Positions 19,277-25,754 of a DNA stretch of 25,808 nucleotides are shown one piece after another. The notes below the pieces were generated by a model, which was given only the letters and a program-made list of their open reading frames with translations, was not told the origin of the DNA and made no database searches. The DNA is from JANWHZ01 sp041487535 (GTDB taxonomy: Bacteria > Patescibacteriota > Saccharimonadia > Saccharimonadales > UBA4665), in contig JBGPNM010000012.1 in NCBI GenBank assembly GCA_041487535.1, forward strand, positions 1-25,808. The letters run 5' to 3'. The translations under genes were made by a program, and so were the position numbers. Numbering within the stretch: the stretch's first letter is position 1; the number at the start of each line of letters is the position of its first letter.

Positions 19277-20608
19277 TTATAACTCGGCGTCGGCCTTGCC
19301 ACTGGGCTGACGGAAATCTTCGACAATGCTGACAATGCGCGCGATGCTGTGTTTTTCTTCGGCTCCTGTCAGCAAGTTCTTCAGCGTGTAGCGCCCGTCG
19401 GACAGCTCGGCATCCCCGATAATCAGCGCGTAGCGGATCCCTTTTTTGGCAGCCGTTGCAAATTGCTTGTCCAGCTTACGGCCGGTAATGTCTACCGCCA
19501 CCCGCACGCCGTGGCTGCGAATTTCGGCAATTGGCTTTAGTGCCGGCTGCAACACGTCGCCCGCGATGACGGCGTAGAGGTCAGTGCCGGTCGGCAGCAG
19601 CGGCATCAGGTTGTGCACGGTAAGGAAATTGGCAAGCGTGATGTCGCCGAAGCCAAAGCCAACCGTCGGCACCGGTTCCACGCCGAACAAACCGACCAAG
19701 CCGTCATATCTACCGCCGCCCATCATGGAACGGTTATTTTCCGGGTGAGTATCGAATATCTCAAACACTATGTCGGTGTAGTAATCGAATCCGCGCATCA
19801 GCGTGACGTCAAACTCGGCATTGGTAATGCCGGAAGCCGCCAGTAAGTCCAGCATTTGCCGTAGCTCAAAGAGCGCCGGGTGATTTTGCACCGCCTGCGG
19901 CAACGCGGTAAAACGCTTGGCCGCCAGTACGTCCAGCAGTTTTTCTACCACTCCTTCTTCGCGCTGGGACGGGTGACAGACGGCATCCGCCTGGACCATA
20001 AAGTCTGCCCGGTCCACCTTATGCATATGGTCGATCAGCCGGCACATGCTGGACGTCTGAACGGCACTCAGCCCCAGATATTCCTGCAGCACATAATTGA
20101 TGAATTTGCGGCTGTTTAGCTTAATCGTGTACATGTCTCGCTTGGCGCCAAACCTCTTGAAGATAGCATCCGCCACCATCACTATTTCCTGGTCAGCCGC
20201 AATACCTTCTACGCCGAAGATGTCCACATTGAGTTGCCAGTGCTCACGCAATCGCCCCCGCTGTGGCCGTTCGTAGCGCCACAAGTTAGGAATGCTGTAC
20301 CACCGCACCGGGTACGCCAGCTCCTGCCGACGACCCGCTACCATACGGCTGACGGTCGGCGTCATTTCCGGACGGATAGCGACCTTGCGGCCGCCACGGT
20401 CCTCGAACGTGTACGTTTGTTCGCTGACAATTTCCTCGCTCGTCTTGGAAAGGTAGAGTTCCAGCGGCTCCAGAATCGGCGCATCATACTCTTCGTAGCC
20501 AAAGCGCTCCACCGTTTCCCGCAGTTTGCTAAACAAATAGCTCTGGATCCGTTTGTCTTCCGGGTAAAAGTCCCGCGCACCCTTGTAGGGTTGGGTTGAT
20601 AGTGCCAT
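19277..20608 (-). CDS. hisS: Histidyl-tRNA synthetase
   Basis: A 443-residue class II aminoacyl-tRNA synthetase that charges tRNA-His. I start at MALSTQPYKGARDFYPED (ATG 20608, GGAG 6 nt upstream) because the family begins with this K-G-x-x-D motif. Motif 2 is LWRYERPQRGRLREHWQ (about residues 108-124), the histidine A signature is RGFDYYTDIVFE and histidine B is MGGGRYDGLV. The C-terminal anticodon-binding domain follows (GVRVAVDITGRKLDKQ, then YALIIGDAEL). With these signatures it is a real HisRS, not only the HisZ regulatory paralogue. It lies 36 nt after hisG in the same operon, under the putative histidine attenuator. Confidence 0.97.
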   Translation of the reverse strand: MALSTQPYKGARDFYPEDKRIQSYLFSKLRETVERFGYEEYDAPILEPLELYLSKTSEEIVSEQTYTFEDRGGRKVAIRPEMTPTVSRMVAGRRQELAYPVRWYSIPNLWRYERPQRGRLREHWQLNVDIFGVEGIAADQEIVMVADAIFKRFGAKRDMYTIKLNSRKFINYVLQEYLGLSAVQTSSMCRLIDHMHKVDRADFMVQADAVCHPSQREEGVVEKLLDVLAAKRFTALPQAVQNHPALFELRQMLDLLAASGITNAEFDVTLMRGFDYYTDIVFEIFDTHPENNRSMMGGGRYDGLVGLFGVEPVPTVGFGFGDITLANFLTVHNLMPLLPTGTDLYAVIAGDVLQPALKPIAEIRSHGVRVAVDITGRKLDKQFATAAKKGIRYALIIGDAELSDGRYTLKNLLTGAEEKHSIARIVSIVEDFRQPSGKADAEL

Positions 20609-20644
20609 AGTTAGCTCCATTCTATTAGATGTGCATGTAAATTC

Positions 20645-21275
20645 CTAGCTGCTTACCCGCCAAATAGCAGCCAGAGTGACCGGTACAAGGCCATCTGCGA
20701 CCACGGCCAGATCATTCTGCTTGATAGTTTCACCACTGTCGACAATATCGATGATGCCGTCAATATCCGGATATAGTTCTGGCGCTGCTTCAACCGAACC
20801 GCGAAGTGTCGCGGAAACGCGCAACCGGGCACCTACAGCCTCCTCGCACCGTCCGATAAGCCGCCGGTAGCTGGTTGCGATCAGCAGCTGCTCACCGCGC
20901 AGAATCTTGGCAGACACTGCGCCCGCCCGTTCTTTCCTAGCCGCCAGCGCTAAACGCAGGCCGGTTGTAGCGACTTCGCGGCATGCAAGCCGCCCTTGTA
21001 AACATACATCTAGTTCGTCAAACGTATCCGAGCCGATAATGCCGATACAAGTAGCATCTCCTGAATTTGCAAGATACTCCGGCATGTCCTTATCGGGCAT
21101 AAGTACGAATGTTTTGCCTGGAACTTTTGCAATGAAGACACCTCCCGATAAATTCCGGAACTTCTATCTCGCTTTCTGTAAGCAACTCTGTTACGCGCGC
21201 CCGGTTTCTCCCTTTAGAGAGCAATACCAGGCTGGCCCGTTTATATTGCTCAACAACTTCTTGGCTCAAACTCAT
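20645..21275 (-). pseudogene. hisG: ATP phosphoribosyltransferase, short form, split by a +1 frameshift
   Basis: HisG joins ATP and PRPP in the first step of histidine synthesis. The catalytic part is open from before 21100: GIIGSDTFDEL, LIATSYRRLIGR, LRGSVEAAPEL and the PRPP loop DGIIDIVDSGETIKQNDL are clear HisG motifs. The N-terminal part is in another frame starting ATG 21275 (AAGGAG upstream): LVLLSKGRNRARVTELL matches the family's (T/P)KGR opening. The two meet near 21158 at ATC-GGG-AGG-TGT, where skipping one base reads on as GGT-GTC-TTC. Joined length is about 210 residues, exactly the short-form HisG that normally needs HisZ. No other his-biosynthesis gene is in the window. Pseudogene, sequence error and programmed frameshift (GGG to GGA slip next to an SD-like GGAGGTG) are all possible. 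Confidence 0.7.
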
Positions 21276-21302
21276 GCTAACTCCTTATTTAGTATCACAA
21301 CA

Positions 21303-21335
21303 AATAAACGCCGGAGGCGATCTCCGGCGTTTATT
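21303..21335 (-). terminator. Attenuator terminator upstream of hisG-hisS
   Basis: AATAAACGCCGGAG pairs perfectly over 14 bp with CTCCGGCGTTTATT around a 5-nt loop. The minus-strand flank after it is TTGTTGTG, a modest T-rich tail. It lies between the leader peptide and hisG, 27 nt before the hisG start. The leader segment GCCGGAGCGA (about 21371-21362) repeats its 5' arm and could pair with its 3' arm instead. Confidence 0.8.
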
Positions 21336-21352
21336 CTTTAGACAATAGCTAA

Positions 21353-21409
21353 CTAACCGAGTCGCTCCGGCAATATATGCAGATGATGCTGGCTAGTAAA
21401 TTTCAACAT
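21353..21409 (-). CDS. His-rich leader peptide of the hisG-hisS operon
   Basis: An 18-codon ORF encoding MLKFTSQHHLHILPERLG. Three of codons 8-11 are His (CAT CAT CTG CAT). It ends 17 nt before the terminator hairpin that precedes hisG. Leader peptides rich in the regulated amino acid are the mark of ribosome-mediated attenuation, as in the enterobacterial his operon. The codons just after the His cluster (TTG CCG GAG CGA) copy the terminator's left arm. A ribosome stalled at His would leave this copy free to pair with the right arm and prevent termination, and a ribosome reaching the stop would cover it. The start sits 6 nt after a -10 box, as in other leaderless genes here. It is too short to be certain, but context is strong. 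Confidence 0.65.
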   Translation of the reverse strand: MLKFTSQHHLHILPERLG

Positions 21410-21415
21410 ATGACT

Positions 21416-21444
21416 ATACTAAAACAACGTAAGCCTTTAGTCAA
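21416..21444 (-). promoter_or_regulatory. Promoter of the his leader-hisG-hisS transcript
   Basis: Minus-strand TTGACT (21444-21439), 17-bp spacer, TAGTAT (21421-21416), then 6 nt to the leader-peptide ATG. An overlapping TATAGT is also possible as -10 but gives a 20-bp spacer. Confidence 0.5.
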
Positions 21445-21510
21445 TAGGCACAAATGCGCGTGCAGACCCTGGTGTCAATGCCTAACCTAATATAGTTCGT
21501 CACCATTAGT

Positions 21511-21537
21511 GGGGTTCGAATCCCTTATCCCCAGCCA
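21511..21537 (+). other. tRNA 3'-end fragment, possible att scar
   Basis: The segment GGGGTTCGAATCCC followed by TTATCCCCAGCCA has the T-loop (TTCGAAT), T-stem, acceptor 3' strand and CCA end of a tRNA or tmRNA. The matching 5' acceptor strand (expected TGGGGAT) is not found in the 400 nt upstream, nor is an anticodon arm, so this is a fragment only. Such fragments are typical remains of integration into tRNA genes. The antisense reading gives the false peptide LGIRDSNP, a known artefact. Confidence 0.5.
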
Positions 21538-21559
21538 TGATTGGATACTTCTGTCAACT

Positions 21560-22057
21560 TCACTGCTCTTGAGATTCTGTTTCTGAGATGGCCTTTTGCA
21601 CCCATGATGGCAGATGGCCGTTATATCGCTCTTGCCATTGTTTATCTTTGAAGTCGTTACTCGAAATGGTGCGTCTGCAGATTGGCGAGCCACAATTGCA
21701 TTGCCAAGACGCTGTCCAGTTAGGGGAAATATCAGCCGTCACGTAATCGTAGGTAATCTCATCTCCGGCCTGAATGTCTCTCCTTGCTTCTAGTGAGCTG
21801 TCTGACGACCACCATACATTTGGGTCGCAGCTATGATTCATATATTGCGAGTCGTCACGGCAAATGATGTATCGATTTCCGAATTGAAACGCCAAAGAAC
21901 GCTCTGCTTTTGGTAATTGTTGAAGCTGCTCGTAAGTTAGCTGTTGTTCTTTGCTGTCTAACTGCCAAACAAGCTCACCTTTCTTGATGAAATGAGTCGA
22001 GAACAAGCCTTTGCCGGCAGTCGAATGTTCTTTAACAATTATATATGGGTTTAGCAT
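21560..22057 (-). CDS. SET-domain lysine methyltransferase
   Basis: A 165-residue SET protein expected to transfer methyl groups from S-adenosylmethionine to a protein lysine. Visible motifs in order: GKGLFSTHFIKKGELVW (15-31), the AdoMet-contacting MNHSCDPN (73-80), IQAGDEITYDYVT (95-107) with the catalytic tyrosine region, and a post-SET zinc motif C120-x-C122-x4-C127. There is no additional domain that would indicate the substrate. SET proteins are common in eukaryotes and scattered in bacteria, so horizontal origin is likely. An extended -10 (TGC-TACAAT, 22086-22081) and a GGAG Shine-Dalgarno sequence precede the ATG. The next feature downstream is the tRNA fragment at 21511-21537, read on the other strand. 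Confidence 0.9.
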   Translation of the reverse strand: MLNPYIIVKEHSTAGKGLFSTHFIKKGELVWQLDSKEQQLTYEQLQQLPKAERSLAFQFGNRYIICRDDSQYMNHSCDPNVWWSSDSSLEARRDIQAGDEITYDYVTADISPNWTASWQCNCGSPICRRTISSNDFKDKQWQERYNGHLPSWVQKAISETESQEQ

Positions 22058-22080
22058 ATGGACTCCGAAAGTATGGTTTC

Positions 22081-22086
22081 ATTGTA
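22081..22086 (-). promoter_or_regulatory. Extended -10 promoter of the SET gene
   Basis: Minus-strand TACAAT preceded by TGC, 23 nt before the ATG, with a GGAG Shine-Dalgarno sequence in the short leader. This contrasts with the leaderless genes nearby. Confidence 0.5.
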
Positions 22087-22109
22087 GCAAGTCCCGACAG
22101 CGACCGCTC

Positions 22110-22391
22110 TTAACTACACAATTTAGCACCTATGATATCAACAACAGTAACTTCCCCATGGCTGTATCGAAAGCCTAGTTCTTCGAGCTTGTGCGCTAGC
22201 TTAACGAAATTTCCGAAAAGGGGTTCCCAACGAGGGACATATACCCAGCCATGTAAAAAAGACAAAAAGTTAAATATTCTGTAGTCGGAATCTTCTATCC
22301 CAGCTATTTGAGCGACTGTAAAAACCCGCGCTAGAAACAACCTTGCGCTTTCCAATGATAGTGCTATAGTTAGCGTTTGACAGAACCGCAT
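22110..22391 (-). CDS. Unknown small protein
   Basis: A 93-residue ORF I do not recognise. The central and C-terminal parts look like a real compact protein: IEDSDYRIFNFLSFLHGWVYV (about 32-52), FGNFVKLAHKLEELGFRYSHG (59-79), then a hydrophobic strand VTVVDIIGAKL. The start is uncertain: the first ATG lacks a Shine-Dalgarno sequence, and a TTG at codon 13 follows a TATAGC box by 7 nt. No membrane segment, signal peptide or motif. It runs divergently from the transketolase fusion and 52 nt upstream of the SET gene, which has its own promoter. Confidence 0.5.
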   Translation of the reverse strand: MRFCQTLTIALSLESARLFLARVFTVAQIAGIEDSDYRIFNFLSFLHGWVYVPRWEPLFGNFVKLAHKLEELGFRYSHGEVTVVDIIGAKLCS

Positions 22392-22406
22392 TCATACTGG
22401 CTTATT
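22377..22406 (+). promoter_or_regulatory. Promoter of the transketolase fusion
   Basis: A perfect TTGACA -35 (22377-22382), 18-bp spacer and CTTATT (22401-22406), then 19 nt to the ATG at 22426. No strong Shine-Dalgarno sequence, only a purine-rich GAAGAAAG. A TGTCAA at 22407-22412 makes an inverted pair with the -35. Confidence 0.5.
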
Positions 22407-22425
22407 TGTCAATGAAGAAAGTTAC

Positions 22426-24990
22426 ATGGAACGTAAACTAGCTGTACTACGGAATAACATTTTAGCTTTAAACACGCATCTGGGCTCTTCCCTATCATGT
22501 CTAGAGATCATAACAGCTTTGTATACGCAGGAAATACTCCGCTATTCAGTAGAGCGTCCCACGTGGAGTGAGCGAGATAGGTTTATTCTCTCAAAAGGAC
22601 ATGCCGGTCCGGCGCTCTATGTGGTGCTGGCCGCGATGGGATTCTTCCGGAGTATTGGCGGTCGCACAGAGGTGCTTCGCACTATGGGTAAAGATGGCGC
22701 CGTTGTCGGCAGGCATCCTGACAATATCGCGATACCCGGTATCGACTGCACCTCAGGCGCTTTGGGCGAGGGATTGGGCGTCGCGGCGGGCATGGCGCTC
22801 GGCCTTAAGCGCCGCGGCAGCAAAGCCCGCGTATTTGTACTCCTTGGGGACGGCGAATCTGACCTAGGACCAGTCTGGGAAGCGGCCGATTTTATAGTCA
22901 AGCAAAAATTGGACAACATCATTGTTACCATTGATATGAACGGCTTGGGCTATTGCAATCCAGTAAGCAATACGGCTACACGAGCAAAATGGGAGGGATT
23001 CGGCTGGAACGTTTGCGAAGCGGCTGGCCATAACCTTGATGAGCTAGCGCATGCATACAAATCCATGAGCTTTGGAAATGGCAGGCCGAATGTGCTGCTG
23101 GCACGAACCGAAAAAGGCCACGGATCGGCGACGGCAGGAATGTTGCAGAGCCATTCGTTTACCTTGCCCGCCGATGCGTTACCCCTTTTGACAGATATTG
23201 ACCTCTCTTCTTATCGCCCGCACATTGCTGAAGATATTGAGGAACAATCCACTCCCGTACCTACAGCTCCTGATTTCCAACTGGCAGCCGGGGCCGCAGC
23301 AACGCGTGACGTAGGATACGCCTTGGAACATTGGGTTACAAAGAATCCGTGCATTATCCCTGTTTGTCCTGATGTCGAGGAGTCTACCCGCATGACGGAC
23401 AAGATGAATTTTGTTCATATGGGCATTAAGGAAGTGGGCAGTGTATCCGTTGCGGCCGGCCTGGCTAGTGTTGGGTATATTCCTGTAGTGTCTATGTTTG
23501 ACGATTTTCTTCTAGGCACTTTGCGTGAGGTAAAGAATACGGTTGTCATCCCAAAACTACCGGTCATTCTGATGACAACTCACTCTGGGGTCGGCCTAGG
23601 CAAAGACGGGGCTACACACCATTCTATGGCAGCTCCTGCGGCGCTTCGCACCTTTGAAGAAATCATATATTTCGAGCCGGCCGATCTAAAGGAAGCAAGC
23701 AGTCTTATGAGCTACGCGCTGCTGCACCCCGAAGGTCCGTACTATATTCGCCTAACTCGGCAACCGCTAGAAAACGTTTGCCCGTTCGACGATACAAACA
23801 ACCTTGAGTGGGTGACGCGTGGTGCATATAGCATTACACCTGGCATTGTATACGATGCGACGATTATAGCAACCGGCACGTTGGTTGCTGTAGCACGCGC
23901 GGTTGCAGAAAAGCTCAATCGTAAAGGTATCCGGCTAAATGTCGTAAATTGTTTCTCTCCCTCCCTGTTTGGCAAACTTTCTCCAGAAGTGAGACGCACT
24001 ATGGCAGATCCAGCCAAGCCAATCTTTACAGCTATAGATGCCCACCCCACTGTACTATCCGAATTCGCAAACACGAACGGCGCAAGCTACGGGATAACTC
24101 ATACCACGCCGGGCGGTGGCGATGCGCCGTATTTCTATAAACTCAACCAACTGAATGCAAGCACCATGGCCCTGAACATAGAAAATAGGTGCCGTGCAGT
24201 ACAGGGCCGGCCTTGCCTGACGGCACTAGATACAGTAGTCCGCGAGTGTACAAACATTCTGGCTTATAAAGCGAAGTCTATAGTATTCATCGACGGGCCG
24301 ACGCGTGCCGGCACATCGACGTTCGCACGCAAATTAAAGCAGCAATTCGAATCACAAGGCATACAGGTTAGTGGCGTGCTTGACTCTGATTATTTCCTAC
24401 TTCCTCGGGAAGCGCGTGACGTATTGAAACAGGTTGCATATGAGGCGTGGCTCAATAATTCGAATTGGTTTAGTTGGAAAAAGCTTGCCGAGGTTCTTAG
24501 TAAATACCTGCATGGCGAAGAGGCTATCTCCTTAGAGCATGCCTACATCCATGGACAAGCCGAAAAGCAAGAGATGAAGCCAATAACCACGCAACCCAAC
24601 GCACGAAATATACTAATAGTAGAAGGACCGTTCATTATCAATAATGCCATCAGGCACTTCGCCGACTATATCGTTCACCTTGAGGCCTCACCAGCAGAAC
24701 GTTGGCGACGCATGATGGATAGCGATAATTTGCTGATAAGGCGTAGGAATCCAGAGGAGCAGGCGGAGCTTAACTCAATCGTATACGAACCCAGCCGTTT
24801 GCTCTATGAGAGCAATGTGCGTGGCCTGTTCGATATCGAGATTGACAACGAAAACCCCGAGGCCAAGAAGGTGCTCTATATAACTGATAGCCTCGAGTCT
24901 GATACCGTGTGCAGTTCAAAACAGACCCCAGCCATTCGCCAGCGCGCGATAAACAAGAAAACCAAGAAACTGCTCACGGTTTCTTCATAA
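22426..24990 (+). CDS. Transketolase fused to a uridine-kinase-like P-loop domain
   Basis: An 854-residue two-part protein. Residues 1-~605 are a complete transketolase, the thiamine-diphosphate enzyme that swaps two-carbon units between sugar phosphates. It has the thiamine motif GDG (131-133) to DMN (150-152), the catalytic Glu316 in HMGIKE, HSGVGLGKDGATHHS, and a C-terminal domain. Residues ~615-835 resemble uridine kinase/phosphoribulokinase: P-loop DGPTRAGTSTFA (623-634), the DSDYF strand, and VEGPFIINN (732-740) followed by a lid-like RWRRMMDSDN. The P-loop Lys is replaced by Thr630 (ACA, one base from AAA), so the domain may be inactive or use a different mechanism. The enzyme has its own TTGACA promoter and ends 3 nt from the convergent phosphatase gene. 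I know of no common transketolase-kinase fusion. Confidence 0.9.
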   Translation: MERKLAVLRNNILALNTHLGSSLSCLEIITALYTQEILRYSVERPTWSERDRFILSKGHAGPALYVVLAAMGFFRSIGGRTEVLRTMGKDGAVVGRHPDNIAIPGIDCTSGALGEGLGVAAGMALGLKRRGSKARVFVLLGDGESDLGPVWEAADFIVKQKLDNIIVTIDMNGLGYCNPVSNTATRAKWEGFGWNVCEAAGHNLDELAHAYKSMSFGNGRPNVLLARTEKGHGSATAGMLQSHSFTLPADALPLLTDIDLSSYRPHIAEDIEEQSTPVPTAPDFQLAAGAAATRDVGYALEHWVTKNPCIIPVCPDVEESTRMTDKMNFVHMGIKEVGSVSVAAGLASVGYIPVVSMFDDFLLGTLREVKNTVVIPKLPVILMTTHSGVGLGKDGATHHSMAAPAALRTFEEIIYFEPADLKEASSLMSYALLHPEGPYYIRLTRQPLENVCPFDDTNNLEWVTRGAYSITPGIVYDATIIATGTLVAVARAVAEKLNRKGIRLNVVNCFSPSLFGKLSPEVRRTMADPAKPIFTAIDAHPTVLSEFANTNGASYGITHTTPGGGDAPYFYKLNQLNASTMALNIENRCRAVQGRPCLTALDTVVRECTNILAYKAKSIVFIDGPTRAGTSTFARKLKQQFESQGIQVSGVLDSDYFLLPREARDVLKQVAYEAWLNNSNWFSWKKLAEVLSKYLHGEEAISLEHAYIHGQAEKQEMKPITTQPNARNILIVEGPFIINNAIRHFADYIVHLEASPAERWRRMMDSDNLLIRRRNPEEQAELNSIVYEPSRLLYESNVRGLFDIEIDNENPEAKKVLYITDSLESDTVCSSKQTPAIRQRAINKKTKKLLTVSS

Positions 24991-24993
24991 CCA

Positions 24994-25527
24994 TTACAGC
25001 ATAAACCTGTGTACACTCGCGTTGGGTATTTTGATTGCAGGCTCACACGTGCACAGATAATAGATCCAACGCAGGATACCACCGTGGCATACTACAAGCG
25101 GACTTTCTGGCCGCTTTCTGATATCATCGAGAAAGCTTTGCACGCGTGCTTTAGTTTCTGGTGCAAATTCACCGCCAAACGGTCGAAGATCATAGGCGAA
25201 CGTATTGATTACACCAGATGAATTCACGCCGAAATACGGGACGGTTGACTCCCAGCTTTTGCCAGCGAAACTACCGAAGTTAATCTCAGTAATACGTTCA
25301 TCCTTACGGAGCGGTACATTATAGTGCGTTGCTATCGGTTCGGCTGTCTCTCTGGCCCGTTTTAACGGTGAGCTGTATATGACATCAAATGCGTACATAC
25401 CTAGTTGGGTTATTAAGCCGGGTATTTGTTTCCGGCCAGTCTCAGAAATCTCTTCATCTACCACACCATTGATACGCCGTTCCTCGTTAAGAGGCGTGAC
25501 TACATGGCGCACTGCAATAAGCTCCAT
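24994..25527 (-). CDS. Histidine phosphatase family protein (phosphoglycerate-mutase-like)
   Basis: A 177-residue phosphatase or mutase of the branch-1 histidine phosphatase superfamily. The phospho-acceptor region reads R7-H8-V where most have RHG. The other pocket residues are present: Arg57 (SSPLKRAR), Glu81 (EINFGSF) and His148 (VCHGGILRW). Size suits a small-molecule phosphatase such as CobC/GpmB types rather than the larger glycolytic mutase. I start at MELIAVRHV (25527) because an extended -10 (TGC-TATAAT) ends 6 nt before it; 49 upstream in-frame residues do not look like the family. It is convergent with the transketolase fusion with no terminator between. The substrate is unknown, but a sugar phosphate would fit. 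Confidence 0.88.
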   Translation of the reverse strand: MELIAVRHVVTPLNEERRINGVVDEEISETGRKQIPGLITQLGMYAFDVIYSSPLKRARETAEPIATHYNVPLRKDERITEINFGSFAGKSWESTVPYFGVNSSGVINTFAYDLRPFGGEFAPETKARVQSFLDDIRKRPESPLVVCHGGILRWIYYLCTCEPAIKIPNASVHRFML

Positions 25528-25533
25528 ATAAAA

Positions 25534-25560
25534 ATTATAGCAGTATAAAATACAACTGCT
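25534..25560 (-). promoter_or_regulatory. Extended -10 promoter with overlapping dyad, phosphatase gene
   Basis: Minus-strand TATAAT (25539-25534) preceded by TGC and followed by 6 nt then ATG, so leaderless. AGCAGT (25560-25555) and ACTGCT (25544-25539) form a 6-bp inverted repeat with a 10-nt spacer ending on the first base of the -10 box, a position suited to an operator. Confidence 0.55.
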
Positions 25561-25705
25561 GTCGAGGTTATGCTTTTCGCTTAAACTGTAGTTTTTTACT
25601 ACGCATGAACCATCGTGTCCTCTGGGAACAGTAGCAAAGGCCACGAACATCAGGCTCTTTGCATAATCACGCATTTCGCACTTCTACCCTCACTTTGCTA
25701 GCATG

Positions 25706-25732
25706 AAAGCAGAGCGTTAGCTCTGCTTTTTT
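25706..25732 (+). terminator. Rho-independent terminator
   Basis: AAAGCAGAGC pairs with GCTCTGCTTT around GTTA, followed by six Ts on the plus strand. An outer pair CTTTGCT (25693-25699) / AGCAAAG (25736-25742) surrounds it. The only plus-strand gene upstream is the transketolase fusion, 716 nt away, so its transcript might run antisense through the phosphatase gene. Confidence 0.8.
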
Positions 25733-25754
25733 GTCAGCAAAGGGAAAAACAAAC

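Noticed and set aside
19277..20608. hisS being HisZ, the regulatory subunit of short-form HisG
   Set aside because: Both histidine signatures (RGFDYYTD and GGGRYDGL) and the C-terminal anticodon-binding domain are present, so it is a real HisRS.
21400..21537. Complete tRNA or tmRNA on the plus strand
   Set aside because: Only the T-arm and acceptor 3' strand are present. No matching 5' acceptor strand, D-arm or anticodon arm found upstream, and no permuted 5' half downstream.
21487..21693. 68-codon minus-strand ORF ending LGIRDSNPTNGDELY
   Set aside because: It overlaps the SET gene and its tail is the antisense translation of a tRNA T-arm, a well-known annotation artefact.
24994..25674. 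Longer 226-residue start for the phosphatase
   Set aside because: The extra 49 residues do not resemble the family, and a consensus promoter lies inside them immediately before MELIAVRH.
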